From Methylobacterium frigidaeris (GTDB lineage: Bacteria; Pseudomonadota; Alphaproteobacteria; Rhizobiales; Beijerinckiaceae), in NCBI RefSeq assembly GCF_022179185.1, contig NZ_BPQJ01000002.1, forward strand, positions 280,893 to 344,892: a stretch of DNA of 64,000 nucleotides. Direction: 5' to 3'. Below are positions 7,747 to 15,742 of this stretch, piece after piece (the stretch's first letter is position 1; the number at the start of each line of letters is the position of its first letter). The position numbers and the translations under genes were made by a program. Under the pieces are notes generated by a model. It ran no database searches. It saw nothing but the letters and a program-made list of their open reading frames with translations, and was not told where the DNA came from.

Positions 7747-10176
7747 TCAGAACCGCACCACCTCGCTCCCGTTCACCGCCCGCACCATCCCGCTCGGCCG
7801 CCCTCCCGTCCCGGTGAGCGCGAGGTGGCGGTCTCCCCCCGGCGCCAGATGGAACCAGTTGTCGGACGGGCGCCCCACGCCGTCGAGCACCACATGCACC
7901 CCCAGGGCGTGCCGCTCGGCCGCGACCCGCAGCACGAATCCGTCGCCATCCTGGTCGAGCGCGGCAGAGAGGCCGATCTCCCGCGGTGTCGCGTCCCGAC
8001 CGGCCGGAAAGTGGAACGCCTCGGCGAGGGGCACCCCGTCGGCACGGTCGAGCCGCAGATGCGCCAGCGCATGCGCCGCCGGGCCGAAGCGGTAGGCTAC
8101 GGTCGCGTCGAAGAAGCGGCCGAGCAAGGCGGCCGAGGATAGCGAGACCGCCGCACGGGGCTTGAGCGACAGGGTCCGCTCCGCCTTTGCGGCGACCTTG
8201 CCGATGGCGCTGGTGAAGGTCAGCGTGAGGGCGACGTCGAGGCCGTGCGCGGTCTCGTTCAACAGGTGGACGTGGAGGCCGTTCAGCCCCTCGTCCGACA
8301 GCACCGCCTGCACCGGCCGGAAGGCGCGCTTGAGGGCGTACCAGGCCGATTTCGGCCGCCCAGCGACGTCGAGCACGCCCCAGCCCGCCCCCGGCGCGAC
8401 GTCGTGGATGAGCCAGACCAGGCCGCCGGCGGTGATCGAGCCGGTGCGGCGCCACTCGGCGAAGGTCGCCTCCATCACCTCGGCGACCGCGGCGCGACCG
8501 AGCGTCAGGTAGCGCTCCGGATCGTCTCGGCGCAGGGTTTCGGGATCGATGCCGTAGAGGGTGCCGACATAATGGTCGCGCACGCCCTCGAAGTCCCAGT
8601 CGGCGCCGCGGTCGCGCGGGACGCCGAGGCCCCAGGCGGGCTCGCGCGGGTCGGTCAGCCCTGCCTCGCGCAAGGCCACGGGTTCGGGCACGTTGGCGAA
8701 GGCCAGGCACTCGGAGGCGAAGCGCACCTCGGCGCGGCGTGCATCCTCGAACGGCCGGCCATAGGCACCGACGCCGTAATAGTGGGTCACGCCCGCGTTG
8801 GTGGAGAACGGCAGGTCGCCGCCCGAGGGCGAGTTCGGCACCACGACGAGGTCGGGCCGGCGCGCGGCGACACCCTCGCGCAGCATCGCCTCCACCGCCG
8901 TCGCCCGCCAGACCGATTCGGGAAAGCCCAGCATCGCGGCCTGCTGCTCGACCTCGCTGCCGCCGCCGACGACGCAGAGCGAGGGCGAGGTCTGGAGCCG
9001 GTCGAGGAGGTGCGCGATCTCGGAGTCGAGCGCCGTGCGGAAGGCAGGATCGTCGACGGGATAGTCGAAATTGGCCAGCATCAGGTCCTGCCAGACCAGG
9101 ATGCCGAACTCGTCGCAGAGGTCGTGGAAGGGTTGCGCCTCGTAGAGCATCGTGCCGCCGACCCGCAGCATGGTCATGCCGGCCTCGGCGGCGAGCGCCA
9201 GGAGCGGGGCGTAAGCCGCGCGGTCGCCCGGCAGCCCGACGAGGTCGGGCGGGGTCCAGCAGGCGCCGCGGCAGAAGACCGGCACGCCGTTGACCGCGAG
9301 GCTCAGGCCCTCCGCGAAGGGGCGGGCCTGCGTGATGGTGCGGAAGCCGACGCGGCCGAGGTCGAACGTCGCAGCCCCGGCCTCGACCGCGACGGCGTGC
9401 AAACGCGGCTCGCCATGCGTGTGCGGCCACCACAGCGCGATGCCCGGCAGCGCGAGCCGGCCCTCGAACCGGCCGGGTGCGGTCTCGGTGAGACCGAGCG
9501 CGCGGCCGTCGCAGTGCAGAGTGACGGGACCGCCGGCATCCGGAAAGCTCAGGCGAACGGCCAGGATCCCTGTCCCGTCCTCGACGCTCGCCCGCAGGTC
9601 GATGTCGGTGGGCCGCCCCCCCTCCCCTCTCCGGGTGATCGGCCGGTACGGGCCGACGGCGTCGACGCTCGGGCACCATCCCGGCATGAAGCCGAGCAAG
9701 GTCGTGCGGGCGTGGCGGAGCGATCCGGGGGTGGCGAGCTGGGGCCGCCAGCGGCCGCGCTTGTGCGGCCGGGCGAGGTCCTGCGCCAGCGAGCGGAAGG
9801 CGAGCGCGAGGCTGTGGGTGCCGTCGAGGTCGACCGCGACCTCGTGGGCCAGGAACATCGAGCGCGAGGCGAGCAGGAGCCTTCCGTCGAGCCAGACCTC
9901 GCAGAGCGTCGCCAGGCCCTCGAAGCGCAGGATCTCGCGGCCCTGGCCTTCGAGCTGCGTGCGGTACCAGATGTCCGAGCCGTGCAGCGGCCTCGGCTCG
10001 CGGTCCGACCATCGGCCGGCGGCGCGCAGGGCACCCGCGGCGGTGCCGGGCACCGGGGCGGGGATGAAGCCGGTCAAGGTGTCGAGGTCGCCGGGCTCGG
10101 CGCAGGCACCGGGTCCGCTCACGATCATCTCCCACGGACCGTCGAGGGTCCGGTCGACGGTCCGCAGAAGGGCCAT
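7747..10176 (-). CDS. Glycoside hydrolase family 2, beta-mannosidase-like
   Basis: This 809-residue protein has the family 2 layout: an N-terminal jelly-roll sugar-binding domain (about 10-190), an Ig-like domain, then a TIM barrel. The barrel carries MLRVGGTMLYEAQPFHDLCD and ILVWQDLMLANFDYP, close to beta-mannosidases. Glu408 in VGGGSEVEQQ sits at the acid/base position (usually NGNNE-like, here divergent), and Glu489 in FASECLAF fits the nucleophile (usually S-E-x). No signal peptide is visible, so it probably acts in the cytoplasm on imported mannosides or similar oligosaccharides. The ATG at 10176 (MALLRTVDRTLDG) is preferred because residues added by the upstream frame extension come from repeat DNA. 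Confidence 0.85.
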   Translation of the reverse strand: MALLRTVDRTLDGPWEMIVSGPGACAEPGDLDTLTGFIPAPVPGTAAGALRAAGRWSDREPRPLHGSDIWYRTQLEGQGREILRFEGLATLCEVWLDGRLLLASRSMFLAHEVAVDLDGTHSLALAFRSLAQDLARPHKRGRWRPQLATPGSLRHARTTLLGFMPGWCPSVDAVGPYRPITRRGEGGRPTDIDLRASVEDGTGILAVRLSFPDAGGPVTLHCDGRALGLTETAPGRFEGRLALPGIALWWPHTHGEPRLHAVAVEAGAATFDLGRVGFRTITQARPFAEGLSLAVNGVPVFCRGACWTPPDLVGLPGDRAAYAPLLALAAEAGMTMLRVGGTMLYEAQPFHDLCDEFGILVWQDLMLANFDYPVDDPAFRTALDSEIAHLLDRLQTSPSLCVVGGGSEVEQQAAMLGFPESVWRATAVEAMLREGVAARRPDLVVVPNSPSGGDLPFSTNAGVTHYYGVGAYGRPFEDARRAEVRFASECLAFANVPEPVALREAGLTDPREPAWGLGVPRDRGADWDFEGVRDHYVGTLYGIDPETLRRDDPERYLTLGRAAVAEVMEATFAEWRRTGSITAGGLVWLIHDVAPGAGWGVLDVAGRPKSAWYALKRAFRPVQAVLSDEGLNGLHVHLLNETAHGLDVALTLTFTSAIGKVAAKAERTLSLKPRAAVSLSSAALLGRFFDATVAYRFGPAAHALAHLRLDRADGVPLAEAFHFPAGRDATPREIGLSAALDQDGDGFVLRVAAERHALGVHVVLDGVGRPSDNWFHLAPGGDRHLALTGTGGRPSGMVRAVNGSEVVRF

Positions 10177-10226
10177 GCTGTCGCCAGTGTCCGCTTGATG
10201 AAATTGGTCAAGAATATCCCACCCGC

Positions 10227-10456
10227 GACCTCGTCCTGAGGTGTGAGCGAAGCGACCCTCGAAGGAGGGCTCCGGAGAGCGCTGATACCGCCGCACCTTC
10301 GAACAGACGCGTTCGATGGTGCAAGGCAAGCCCGAATGGGCGCCGGCGCTGATGCGCCGGTCGCCTTCGCATCGACGCGTCGATGCGAAGGCGCGAGGGT
10401 ATGAGACTTCCGGAACTCTCCTTCGAGGCCGCTGCGCGACACCTCAGGACGAGGTC
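10227..10456. repeat. Family A repeat copy 3, interrupted by a family B element
   Basis: Inverted 18-bp arms (GACCTCGTCCTGAGGTGT at 10227-10244 and its perfect complement at 10439-10456) define another family A element. The inversion extends outward with one mismatch through the flanking CCCACCCGC/GTGGGTGGG. Its interior begins like the other copies (CGAAGGAGGGCTCCGGAG) and ends like them (CCGGAACTCTCCTTCGAGG), but is split by the 125-bp family B element at 10282-10406. Removing that insert leaves about 105 bp, close to the 119-121 bp of the uninterrupted copies. It lies upstream of the glycosidase gene, on the 3' side of the DUF1839 gene. Confidence 0.75.
10282..10406. repeat. Family B two-hairpin repeat, copy 2 (nested in family A)
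   Basis: This 125-bp element matches 1986-2110 over its full length. Both open with CTGATACCGCCGC and close with GAGGGTATGAGA. Its second hairpin is perfect here, with 15-bp arms (10362-10376 and 10379-10393) separated by 2 nt. The first hairpin has arms GCACCTTCGAAC and GTTCGATGGTGC, with one mismatch and one compensated base pair relative to copy 1. Insertion inside a family A element suggests that family B elements can move or be copied into new sites. Confidence 0.75.
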
Positions 10457-10486
10457 GTGGGTGGGAGTGGAAGAACAAGCGGGCTC

Positions 10487-11476
10487 TCAGCCCGTCGCGA
10501 GCGCCCGGTCGAGGGCGGCGAACACCGCCGCGTAGGTCGCCTCGGCGGACGACAGGCGCTCGGGCAGTCCCGTGAGCTTCCCGCGGGCGAAGGCGCGGGC
10601 GAGCTGGAACTGGAACGCCTTGGCCTCCTGCGCGAGCCGTGTTGCCGCCTCCGCCGCCTCGCCGAACGGCCCGGCTCCCGCCTCGGTCAGCCAGGCGAGA
10701 TGGCTGCCCAGAAGCTCGAAATTCGCCCCGAGCTGGCGCGTCGTGTTGAAGGCGTAGGCGTGGAAGGCGGAGAGCGGACGCTGCACGAAGGCGTCCTCCT
10801 TCGCCGCCAGAGCCTCGCGGAAGGCGCTGACCGGATTGCGCTCGGGCGCGTGGGCGCGGTGCCGGCGCAGCAGCGCCAGGGCGGCACCCGGCAGTTCAGG
10901 CCCCGTCAGCGCCGGACCGCACGGCTTCACGAACTCGGCATAGGGCAGGAGCCTCCCCCTCGCGAAGACGCCGTCGTAATCGGCCCCCTCGAGCTGGAAG
11001 CGCCCGGCATTGTGGATGTAGTCGAGGAAGCGTTTCTCCGGATCGAGGGCCAGGATCGCGATGGTGGTCTTCGAGGCCTCGCGCCCGTAGGTGGTGCCGG
11101 CCGTGTCGGGCAGGTAGAAGGCGTCGACCTCGACCAGGACCGGAAGCCCGCGCACCGCCTGAACTTGGGCGTGGCTCTCCAGATTCTCGTAGAGTGCCAG
11201 CTCCAGGATCTCCAGGCCGTAGAGCGCCTCGACGTCGGCGGCCTTCGGCTTGAAGAACGTGAACTGGTCGCCCTCGAAATCCTGCCGCAGGGTGAAGCCC
11301 AGCATCGCTTCCGGCGCGAGCCCGCGCAGGTGCAGCAGCTCGATCCACAGATCGACGTAGCAGTTCGTCTCCGGCCAGGTCCGGTCGGGGGCGTGGAGCG
11401 CGTGCGGGACGTAGCGGGGGGCCGCGGACGTCTCCGTCCGCGGCGCCTCGATCGGAAGGGCGAGGGCGGCCGACAT
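10487..11476 (-). CDS. DUF1839 family protein
   Basis: This protein of about 329 residues has the conserved DUF1839 blocks: WPETNCYVDLWIELLHLRGL near the N-terminus, LRQDFEGDQFTFFKPKAADVEALYG, PVLVEVDAFYLPDTAGTTYG and the acidic/aromatic YIHNAGRFQLEGADYDGVF. It is the last gene of a four-gene operon with a carrier protein, an acyl-CoA-dehydrogenase homologue and an aminoacyl-carrier-protein ligase. The biochemical role is unknown; handling or transfer of the carrier-bound aminoacyl group is a reasonable guess. The start at 11476 (MSAALALP) leaves 7 nt after the ligase gene. An alternative ATG at 11509 would overlap it. Confidence 0.82.
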   Translation of the reverse strand: MSAALALPIEAPRTETSAAPRYVPHALHAPDRTWPETNCYVDLWIELLHLRGLAPEAMLGFTLRQDFEGDQFTFFKPKAADVEALYGLEILELALYENLESHAQVQAVRGLPVLVEVDAFYLPDTAGTTYGREASKTTIAILALDPEKRFLDYIHNAGRFQLEGADYDGVFARGRLLPYAEFVKPCGPALTGPELPGAALALLRRHRAHAPERNPVSAFREALAAKEDAFVQRPLSAFHAYAFNTTRQLGANFELLGSHLAWLTEAGAGPFGEAAEAATRLAQEAKAFQFQLARAFARGKLTGLPERLSSAEATYAAVFAALDRALATG

Positions 11477-11483
11477 CGCGGCC

Positions 11484-12452
11484 TCAGCCGAAGAGCTGGG
11501 CGCGGACATCCGCCGGCCAGGCGTCGAGGTCGAGGCCGTGGTGGCGCAGCAGCGCGAGGGTGATCCGCTCCAGGCCGAAGCCGACGCAGGCCGTGTGGGC
11601 GACCGAGCCGTCGGCCTGATGGATGCCCCATGTCGTGCCGAAATGGTCCTGGTGGTAGTTGAAGCTGAGGCAGGCGGTCGGCTTGTCCTCGCTGTTGACC
11701 GGCACGTTCAGCTCGAACTTCAGCGCCTGGGCGCGCTGGTTGTTGGCGAGCATCTTGCCGGCGCGGCCGAAGAACGGATCGTTGGCCGGGTCGATGGCGA
11801 GCGGGAGGCCGAGATCGCTCATCATCGTGGTGCCGCGCTGGAGCCACAGCTCGCGGAAGGCCAGCACCTGCTCCGGCGTGCCCATGCGGACGTATTCGCG
11901 CATGCGGAAGAGCTGCATGCGGGTCGGCTCGAGGGAGGGCTCGTGCCGGAAGCAGTAGGATTGCAGGTCGAACAGCAGCCCGTCCTCCGGCAGCCGGCCG
12001 CGGGCGGCGGCGACGGGGTAGAGCGGGTAGCAGGCGGCCGGCGTGAGCACGATGTCGGTCGCGGCCTGCTTGGCGGTCCAGTCCTCGCCGGCGTCGAGAC
12101 AAGCGAGCAGCCGGGCGTGGTCGGCCTCGTTGCCGCAGAAGCTGTGCACCGTGCCGGCGAGGTGCGGGAAGCCCTTGAGATAGCCGCTGCGCTCGAAGCT
12201 GGAGCGGGCCATGCCGGGCGGAAAGCGCAGGGCCTCGGCGCCATCGGCTCCGCCGATGCGCGAGACCAGGCGGTCCAGGGCTTCGACCACGCTCTCGAAG
12301 GCGCCGGAGCGGCCGTAGAGCCCGTCGACCCCGGTCCGGATCAGGAGGCCGCGGTCGAACAGGCGGTCGAGGAACGAGCGCGGCTCGGGGGCCGCATCGG
12401 TGAGCGCCTCGTCGGCGACGGGCAGGAGATCGGAGGAGAGGCTCTGGTCCAT
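11484..12452 (-). CDS. Amino acid--[carrier protein] ligase (class II aaRS-like)
   Basis: This 322-residue protein is a homologue of the atypical class II seryl-tRNA-synthetase catalytic cores that lack a tRNA-binding domain. They activate a small amino acid and load it onto the phosphopantetheine of a carrier protein, as characterised for Bradyrhizobium Bll0957. Cys141 ([10 protein letters not shown]), Glu186 ([10 protein letters not shown]) and Cys289 ([18 protein letters not shown]) are each exactly ten residues beyond the zinc ligands Cys131, Glu176 and Cys279 recalled for Bll0957, so the zinc site appears intact. The class II motif 3 is [12 protein letters not shown]. The ATG overlaps the stop of the dehydrogenase gene by one base (TGATG), indicating translational coupling. 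Family enzymes prefer glycine or alanine; which one applies here cannot be told. Confidence 0.92.
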   Translation of the reverse strand: MDQSLSSDLLPVADEALTDAAPEPRSFLDRLFDRGLLIRTGVDGLYGRSGAFESVVEALDRLVSRIGGADGAEALRFPPGMARSSFERSGYLKGFPHLAGTVHSFCGNEADHARLLACLDAGEDWTAKQAATDIVLTPAACYPLYPVAAARGRLPEDGLLFDLQSYCFRHEPSLEPTRMQLFRMREYVRMGTPEQVLAFRELWLQRGTTMMSDLGLPLAIDPANDPFFGRAGKMLANNQRAQALKFELNVPVNSEDKPTACLSFNYHQDHFGTTWGIHQADGSVAHTACVGFGLERITLALLRHHGLDLDAWPADVRAQLFG

Positions 12453-13669
12453 CACGCGCTCAGGAGCTTGCCGCTGCCCTTCTGCACCAGCAGGAGGTTG
12501 GCGGTGTTGGAGAGGATGCGGTCGTTGCTGATCATCAGCGGCGCCGAGAGGACGTCGCGCAGCTGCCGGCCGAGGCTGAACGGGGTGCCGTTCTTGTAGC
12601 CGGCGATGCCCACCACCGAGAGGGCGCGCTGCACGATGTCGACGGCCTGAGCCGAGACCGTGGTCTTGACGTTGTTGAGCATGATCGAGAAGCCGATCGC
12701 GCTGAGCGCGTCCGGGTCGCCCTTGGCGGCCTCGTAGCGCGCGAGCCCGGCGACGACCGTGCTCTTCATCGCCTGGAGCGCGTTGGCGGCTTCGGCGAGA
12801 CGGAGCGCGCCCGGAGGCACCTGGCCCGGCTTCTTGCGCGCCTCGCCCTGCACGAAGGCGCGGGCGCGGTCGACCGCGTAGCTCGCGATTCCGAACCACA
12901 CGCTGCCCCAGAGCAGGTGGGAGGCGGCGAGCATCGATTGCGCGGCGATCTCCGCGAAGGGCTTCTGCAGCACCTGGGCGAGCGGCAGACCCTCGGCCTT
13001 GAGCAGGAAGCCGTCGCTGCAGGTGCCGCGCATGCCGAGCGTGTCCCACACGCTGGTGCGCTCGAGCGTGATCTGATCGGAGAGGAGCGCCACCAGCACC
13101 TGGTCAGAGGTCGCGGCCTCCTTGTGGCGGCGGGCGGTCGCCAGAATCAGGTCGGCCTGCGCGCCATAGGAGATGACGCTCGCCTCCTTGGTCAACCGGA
13201 AGGTGTCGCCCTCGGCCTCGACCGCGCAGAGGCTGTTGCGCAGATCGCCGCCGATGCCGGCCTCGGTGGTCGAGGAGGCGATCAGCAATTGCTCGCTTGC
13301 GATCCGCTCCATCAGCGTGCAGTGCCAGGCGCTATCGAGCCCGTGGGTGACGAGGCTCGCGAGCTTGATGTGGTGCATCGCGAACACCATCGCGGCGGCC
13401 GAGCAGGCGCGCCCGAGGATGGCGCAGAGCTCGGCGATCTCGCTCATCGAGGCCCCCTCCCCTCCCAGGGAGCGAGGCACCTGGATCCCGAGCAGTCGCT
13501 CGGCCTTGAGCGCGGCGACCGCCTCGGCCGGGAACCGGCCCGCGCGGTCGACCGCGTCGGCATGGCGCGCGGCTTCCTCCGCGACGCGCTTGGCCCGCGC
13601 GTCGAGGGCGCCCGCCGCGGCGGCCGCCGCGGCGGGCAGAGCCGCCGCGACCTCGACGTGCACGTTCAT
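12452..13669 (-). CDS. Acyl-CoA dehydrogenase-like flavoprotein
   Basis: This 405-residue protein has the acyl-CoA dehydrogenase fold. Its helical N-domain includes [20 protein letters not shown] (about 60-79), a middle beta domain begins near [14 protein letters not shown], and the C-terminal helical domain includes [20 protein letters not shown] and [16 protein letters not shown]. It overlaps the carrier protein gene by ATGA at its start and the ligase gene by one base at its end. By context its substrate is probably an acyl or aminoacyl group on the neighbouring carrier protein rather than CoA, as for carrier-protein-bound aminoacyl dehydrogenases. That is inference. The alanine-rich first 20 residues are low complexity. 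Confidence 0.85.
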   Translation of the reverse strand: MNVHVEVAAALPAAAAAAAGALDARAKRVAEEAARHADAVDRAGRFPAEAVAALKAERLLGIQVPRSLGGEGASMSEIAELCAILGRACSAAAMVFAMHHIKLASLVTHGLDSAWHCTLMERIASEQLLIASSTTEAGIGGDLRNSLCAVEAEGDTFRLTKEASVISYGAQADLILATARRHKEAATSDQVLVALLSDQITLERTSVWDTLGMRGTCSDGFLLKAEGLPLAQVLQKPFAEIAAQSMLAASHLLWGSVWFGIASYAVDRARAFVQGEARKKPGQVPPGALRLAEAANALQAMKSTVVAGLARYEAAKGDPDALSAIGFSIMLNNVKTTVSAQAVDIVQRALSVVGIAGYKNGTPFSLGRQLRDVLSAPLMISNDRILSNTANLLLVQKGSGKLLSA

Positions 13670-13920
13670 GCGGCCTCCTGCCGGGCGAGACCCGCGACGG
13701 TGTCCCGGATGATGCGGATGGTCGAGAACGAGCGCCGACCGAGGGCCGAATCGGGAAACTCGATGTCGAACCGCTCCTCGAGGGCCAGCATCAGCTGCAC
13801 CGAGCCGAAGGAATCCAGGCCCTTCTCGAACAGGTCGTCGTCGTCAGACAACCCGTCGACCGCGCCCTTCAGCGATTCCAGCGACTTCAGCACGTCCCGG
13901 ATGTCGGAGATTTCGACCAT
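13666..13920 (-). CDS. Acyl (aminoacyl) carrier protein
   Basis: This 84-residue acidic carrier protein has the attachment motif GLDSFGSVQLMLALEE, with Ser37 as the expected 4'-phosphopantetheine site. ERFDIEFPDS in the third helix region is typical of standalone carrier proteins. It is the first gene of the operon with the dehydrogenase, ligase and DUF1839 genes, and is the likely partner of the ligase. The ATG at 13920 is preceded by AGGAAGG about 9 nt upstream, which favours it over an in-frame ATG 13 codons earlier. Its stop overlaps the next start (ATGA). Confidence 0.92.
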   Translation of the reverse strand: MVEISDIRDVLKSLESLKGAVDGLSDDDDLFEKGLDSFGSVQLMLALEERFDIEFPDSALGRRSFSTIRIIRDTVAGLARQEAA

Positions 13921-14533
13921 GAGGCACCACCTTCCTGTATGAGACAAGCTTCTCATCCGGCAGACGAGAATGCAATCTCGGACGCAAGTCTTGGTAAATT
14001 TTCGAGTGTCTATTTTAGGGAAAGATTTGATCCACTGCGGGGCGGGCCGGTCGATCCGAGCGGATATGGGACACTCAACTCCGAACAGCTTAACGGCTGG
14101 CAAACCGCCGCGCGGACGCTGGGACAGGATTCCGTCAAGCTTACGGATTTCCCGGTGGGGATTAGGCCTTTTGCTTCGTAGGATCCCGCGCCGCCGCGAT
14201 CCGGCGGCGCGCCATGACCGGTGTGACGTCACGCCTGTGCTCCGGCGTCGATGCGGACCCTAGCGCCGGCGGGACGCGCGATGAAGCGGTCGGCGCCGCC
14301 CTCCTTCGAGGTAGGCCGTATGCCCGTCCGGAGGGCCCGCTTCCGCTTCGGGTGGAGCGGAAGCCCCCTACCCTCCCCTGCCGGAGGCCTCCGCCCTGGG
14401 GCGCCCCTGGCGCCGGACGCTTGCGCAGGGCTTGCGCCGGTGGCGCGGCCGCGATTGCGAATCGGGGCGGAAACGCGCCAATTGCAGCTTGAACGCCGAA
14501 CCGGCGAATTTTCTGCAAACAGGGCAAGCGAGG
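13921..14533. other. Intergenic region between the carrier-protein operon and parA
   Basis: This 613-bp gap separates divergent transcription units and should hold both promoters. The part next to the carrier gene (13930-14110) is AT-richer than its surroundings. A perfect 10-bp palindrome GTGACGTCAC lies at 14223-14232, and a parS-like half site CTGCAAAC lies at 14514-14521 just before the parA start. Between them lies a GC-rich stretch with several complementary blocks (about 14300-14400). No convincing gene is seen, although one frame stays open because of base composition. Operator roles are inference. Confidence 0.4.
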
Positions 14534-15742
14534 ATGAATCAGCACACGCCGCCGCAACCCCCCGCCCCGGTGGCGCCCGCCGCGATGATCGGTGCCCACG
14601 CCGCGACGCTCCGCGAGCAGCTGCAGGCGATCTCCTCGGGCCTGTTTCCGCCTACCGCCGCCAAGGGGCTGCGCCGCTTCACCTCGACGGAGGCCGCCCG
14701 GATCATCGGCGTGACGGCGTCGCGCTTGCAGCAGCTCGCCGCCGACGGGCTCGGGCCGCAGCCGGAGGTCTCGGCCAACGGGCGCCGCTCCTACTCGCTG
14801 GCCGATATCCACGGCTTGCGCGCCTATCTCGACGAGAACACGCGGGGCGGCCGGCGCTACCAGCCGCGGCGGTCCGCGTCCGAGCACCTGCAGGTCGTGG
14901 CGGTGGCGAACTTCAAGGGCGGCTCAGGCAAGACCACCACCACCGCCCACCTCGCCCAGGCCCTGGTGCTGCGCGGCTACCGGGTGCTCGCCATCGACCT
15001 CGATCCCCAGGCCAGCCTCTCGGCCCTGATGGGCGTGCAGCCGGAGCTCGATGTCGGCGCCGACGAGACGCTCTACGGCGCGATCCGCTACGACGACGCG
15101 AAACCCCTGCGCGACGTGGTGCGACCGACCTACTTCACCGGCCTCGACCTGGTGCCGGCCAATCTCGAATTGATGGAGTTCGAGCACGAGACGCCGCGGG
15201 CCTTGAGCCGCCGTCGGGCCGGCGAGCCGCTGTTCTTCGACCGGGTCGCCCACGCGATCGAGGCGGTGGCCGACGATTACGACATCGTCGTCATCGATTG
15301 CCCGCCGCAGCTCGGCTACCTGACGCTCTCGGCGCTCTGCGCCGCGACCTCGCTGCTGATCACCGTGCATCCGCAGATGCTCGACGTCGCCTCGATGAGC
15401 CAGTTCCTGGCGATGACCGAGGACCTGCTCGGCGTGGTGGCCGAATCCGGCGGGCGGCTGCAATACGACTGGCTGCGCTACCTCGTGACCCGCTACGAGC
15501 AGCAGGACGCGCCGCAGACCCGCATCGTCGGCATGCTGCGCACCCTGTTCGAGGACGCCGTGCTGACCGCGCCGATGCTGAAATCCTCGGCGGTGTCCGA
15601 TGCCGGCCTGTCGAAGCAGACTCTCTACGAGATCGGCCGCGAGAGCGTGACCCGCTCGACCTACGACCGGGCGCTCGAATCGCTCGAGGCCGTCAACGGC
15701 GAGATCGAGGGCCTGATCCGCCGCGCCTGGAGCCGCCCATGA
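14534..15742 (+). CDS. parA: Partition ATPase (RepA of RepABC type, ParA)
   Basis: This 402-residue protein has a helix-turn-helix N-terminal region (about 50-110; STEAARIIGVTASRLQQLAADG). A ParA ATPase domain follows, with the deviant Walker A KGGSGKTTTT at residues 128-137, Walker A' LAIDLDPQASLSALMG and Walker B DIVVIDCPPQLGYLTL. The domain layout and the C-terminal PMLKSSAVSDAGLSKQTLYE are those of RepA from repABC replicons. That protein drives segregation with RepB and autoregulates the operon. ATG at 14534 follows GCGAGG. The stop overlaps the repB start (ATGA), indicating coupling. No repC follows. A promoter and operator should lie just upstream. Confidence 0.93.
   Translation: MNQHTPPQPPAPVAPAAMIGAHAATLREQLQAISSGLFPPTAAKGLRRFTSTEAARIIGVTASRLQQLAADGLGPQPEVSANGRRSYSLADIHGLRAYLDENTRGGRRYQPRRSASEHLQVVAVANFKGGSGKTTTTAHLAQALVLRGYRVLAIDLDPQASLSALMGVQPELDVGADETLYGAIRYDDAKPLRDVVRPTYFTGLDLVPANLELMEFEHETPRALSRRRAGEPLFFDRVAHAIEAVADDYDIVVIDCPPQLGYLTLSALCAATSLLITVHPQMLDVASMSQFLAMTEDLLGVVAESGGRLQYDWLRYLVTRYEQQDAPQTRIVGMLRTLFEDAVLTAPMLKSSAVSDAGLSKQTLYEIGRESVTRSTYDRALESLEAVNGEIEGLIRRAWSRP

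Noticed and set aside
8245..10239. 664-codon plus-strand frame over the family 2 glycosidase
   Set aside because: It is an antisense shadow with a compositionally biased translation. The glycosidase has both catalytic regions on the minus strand.
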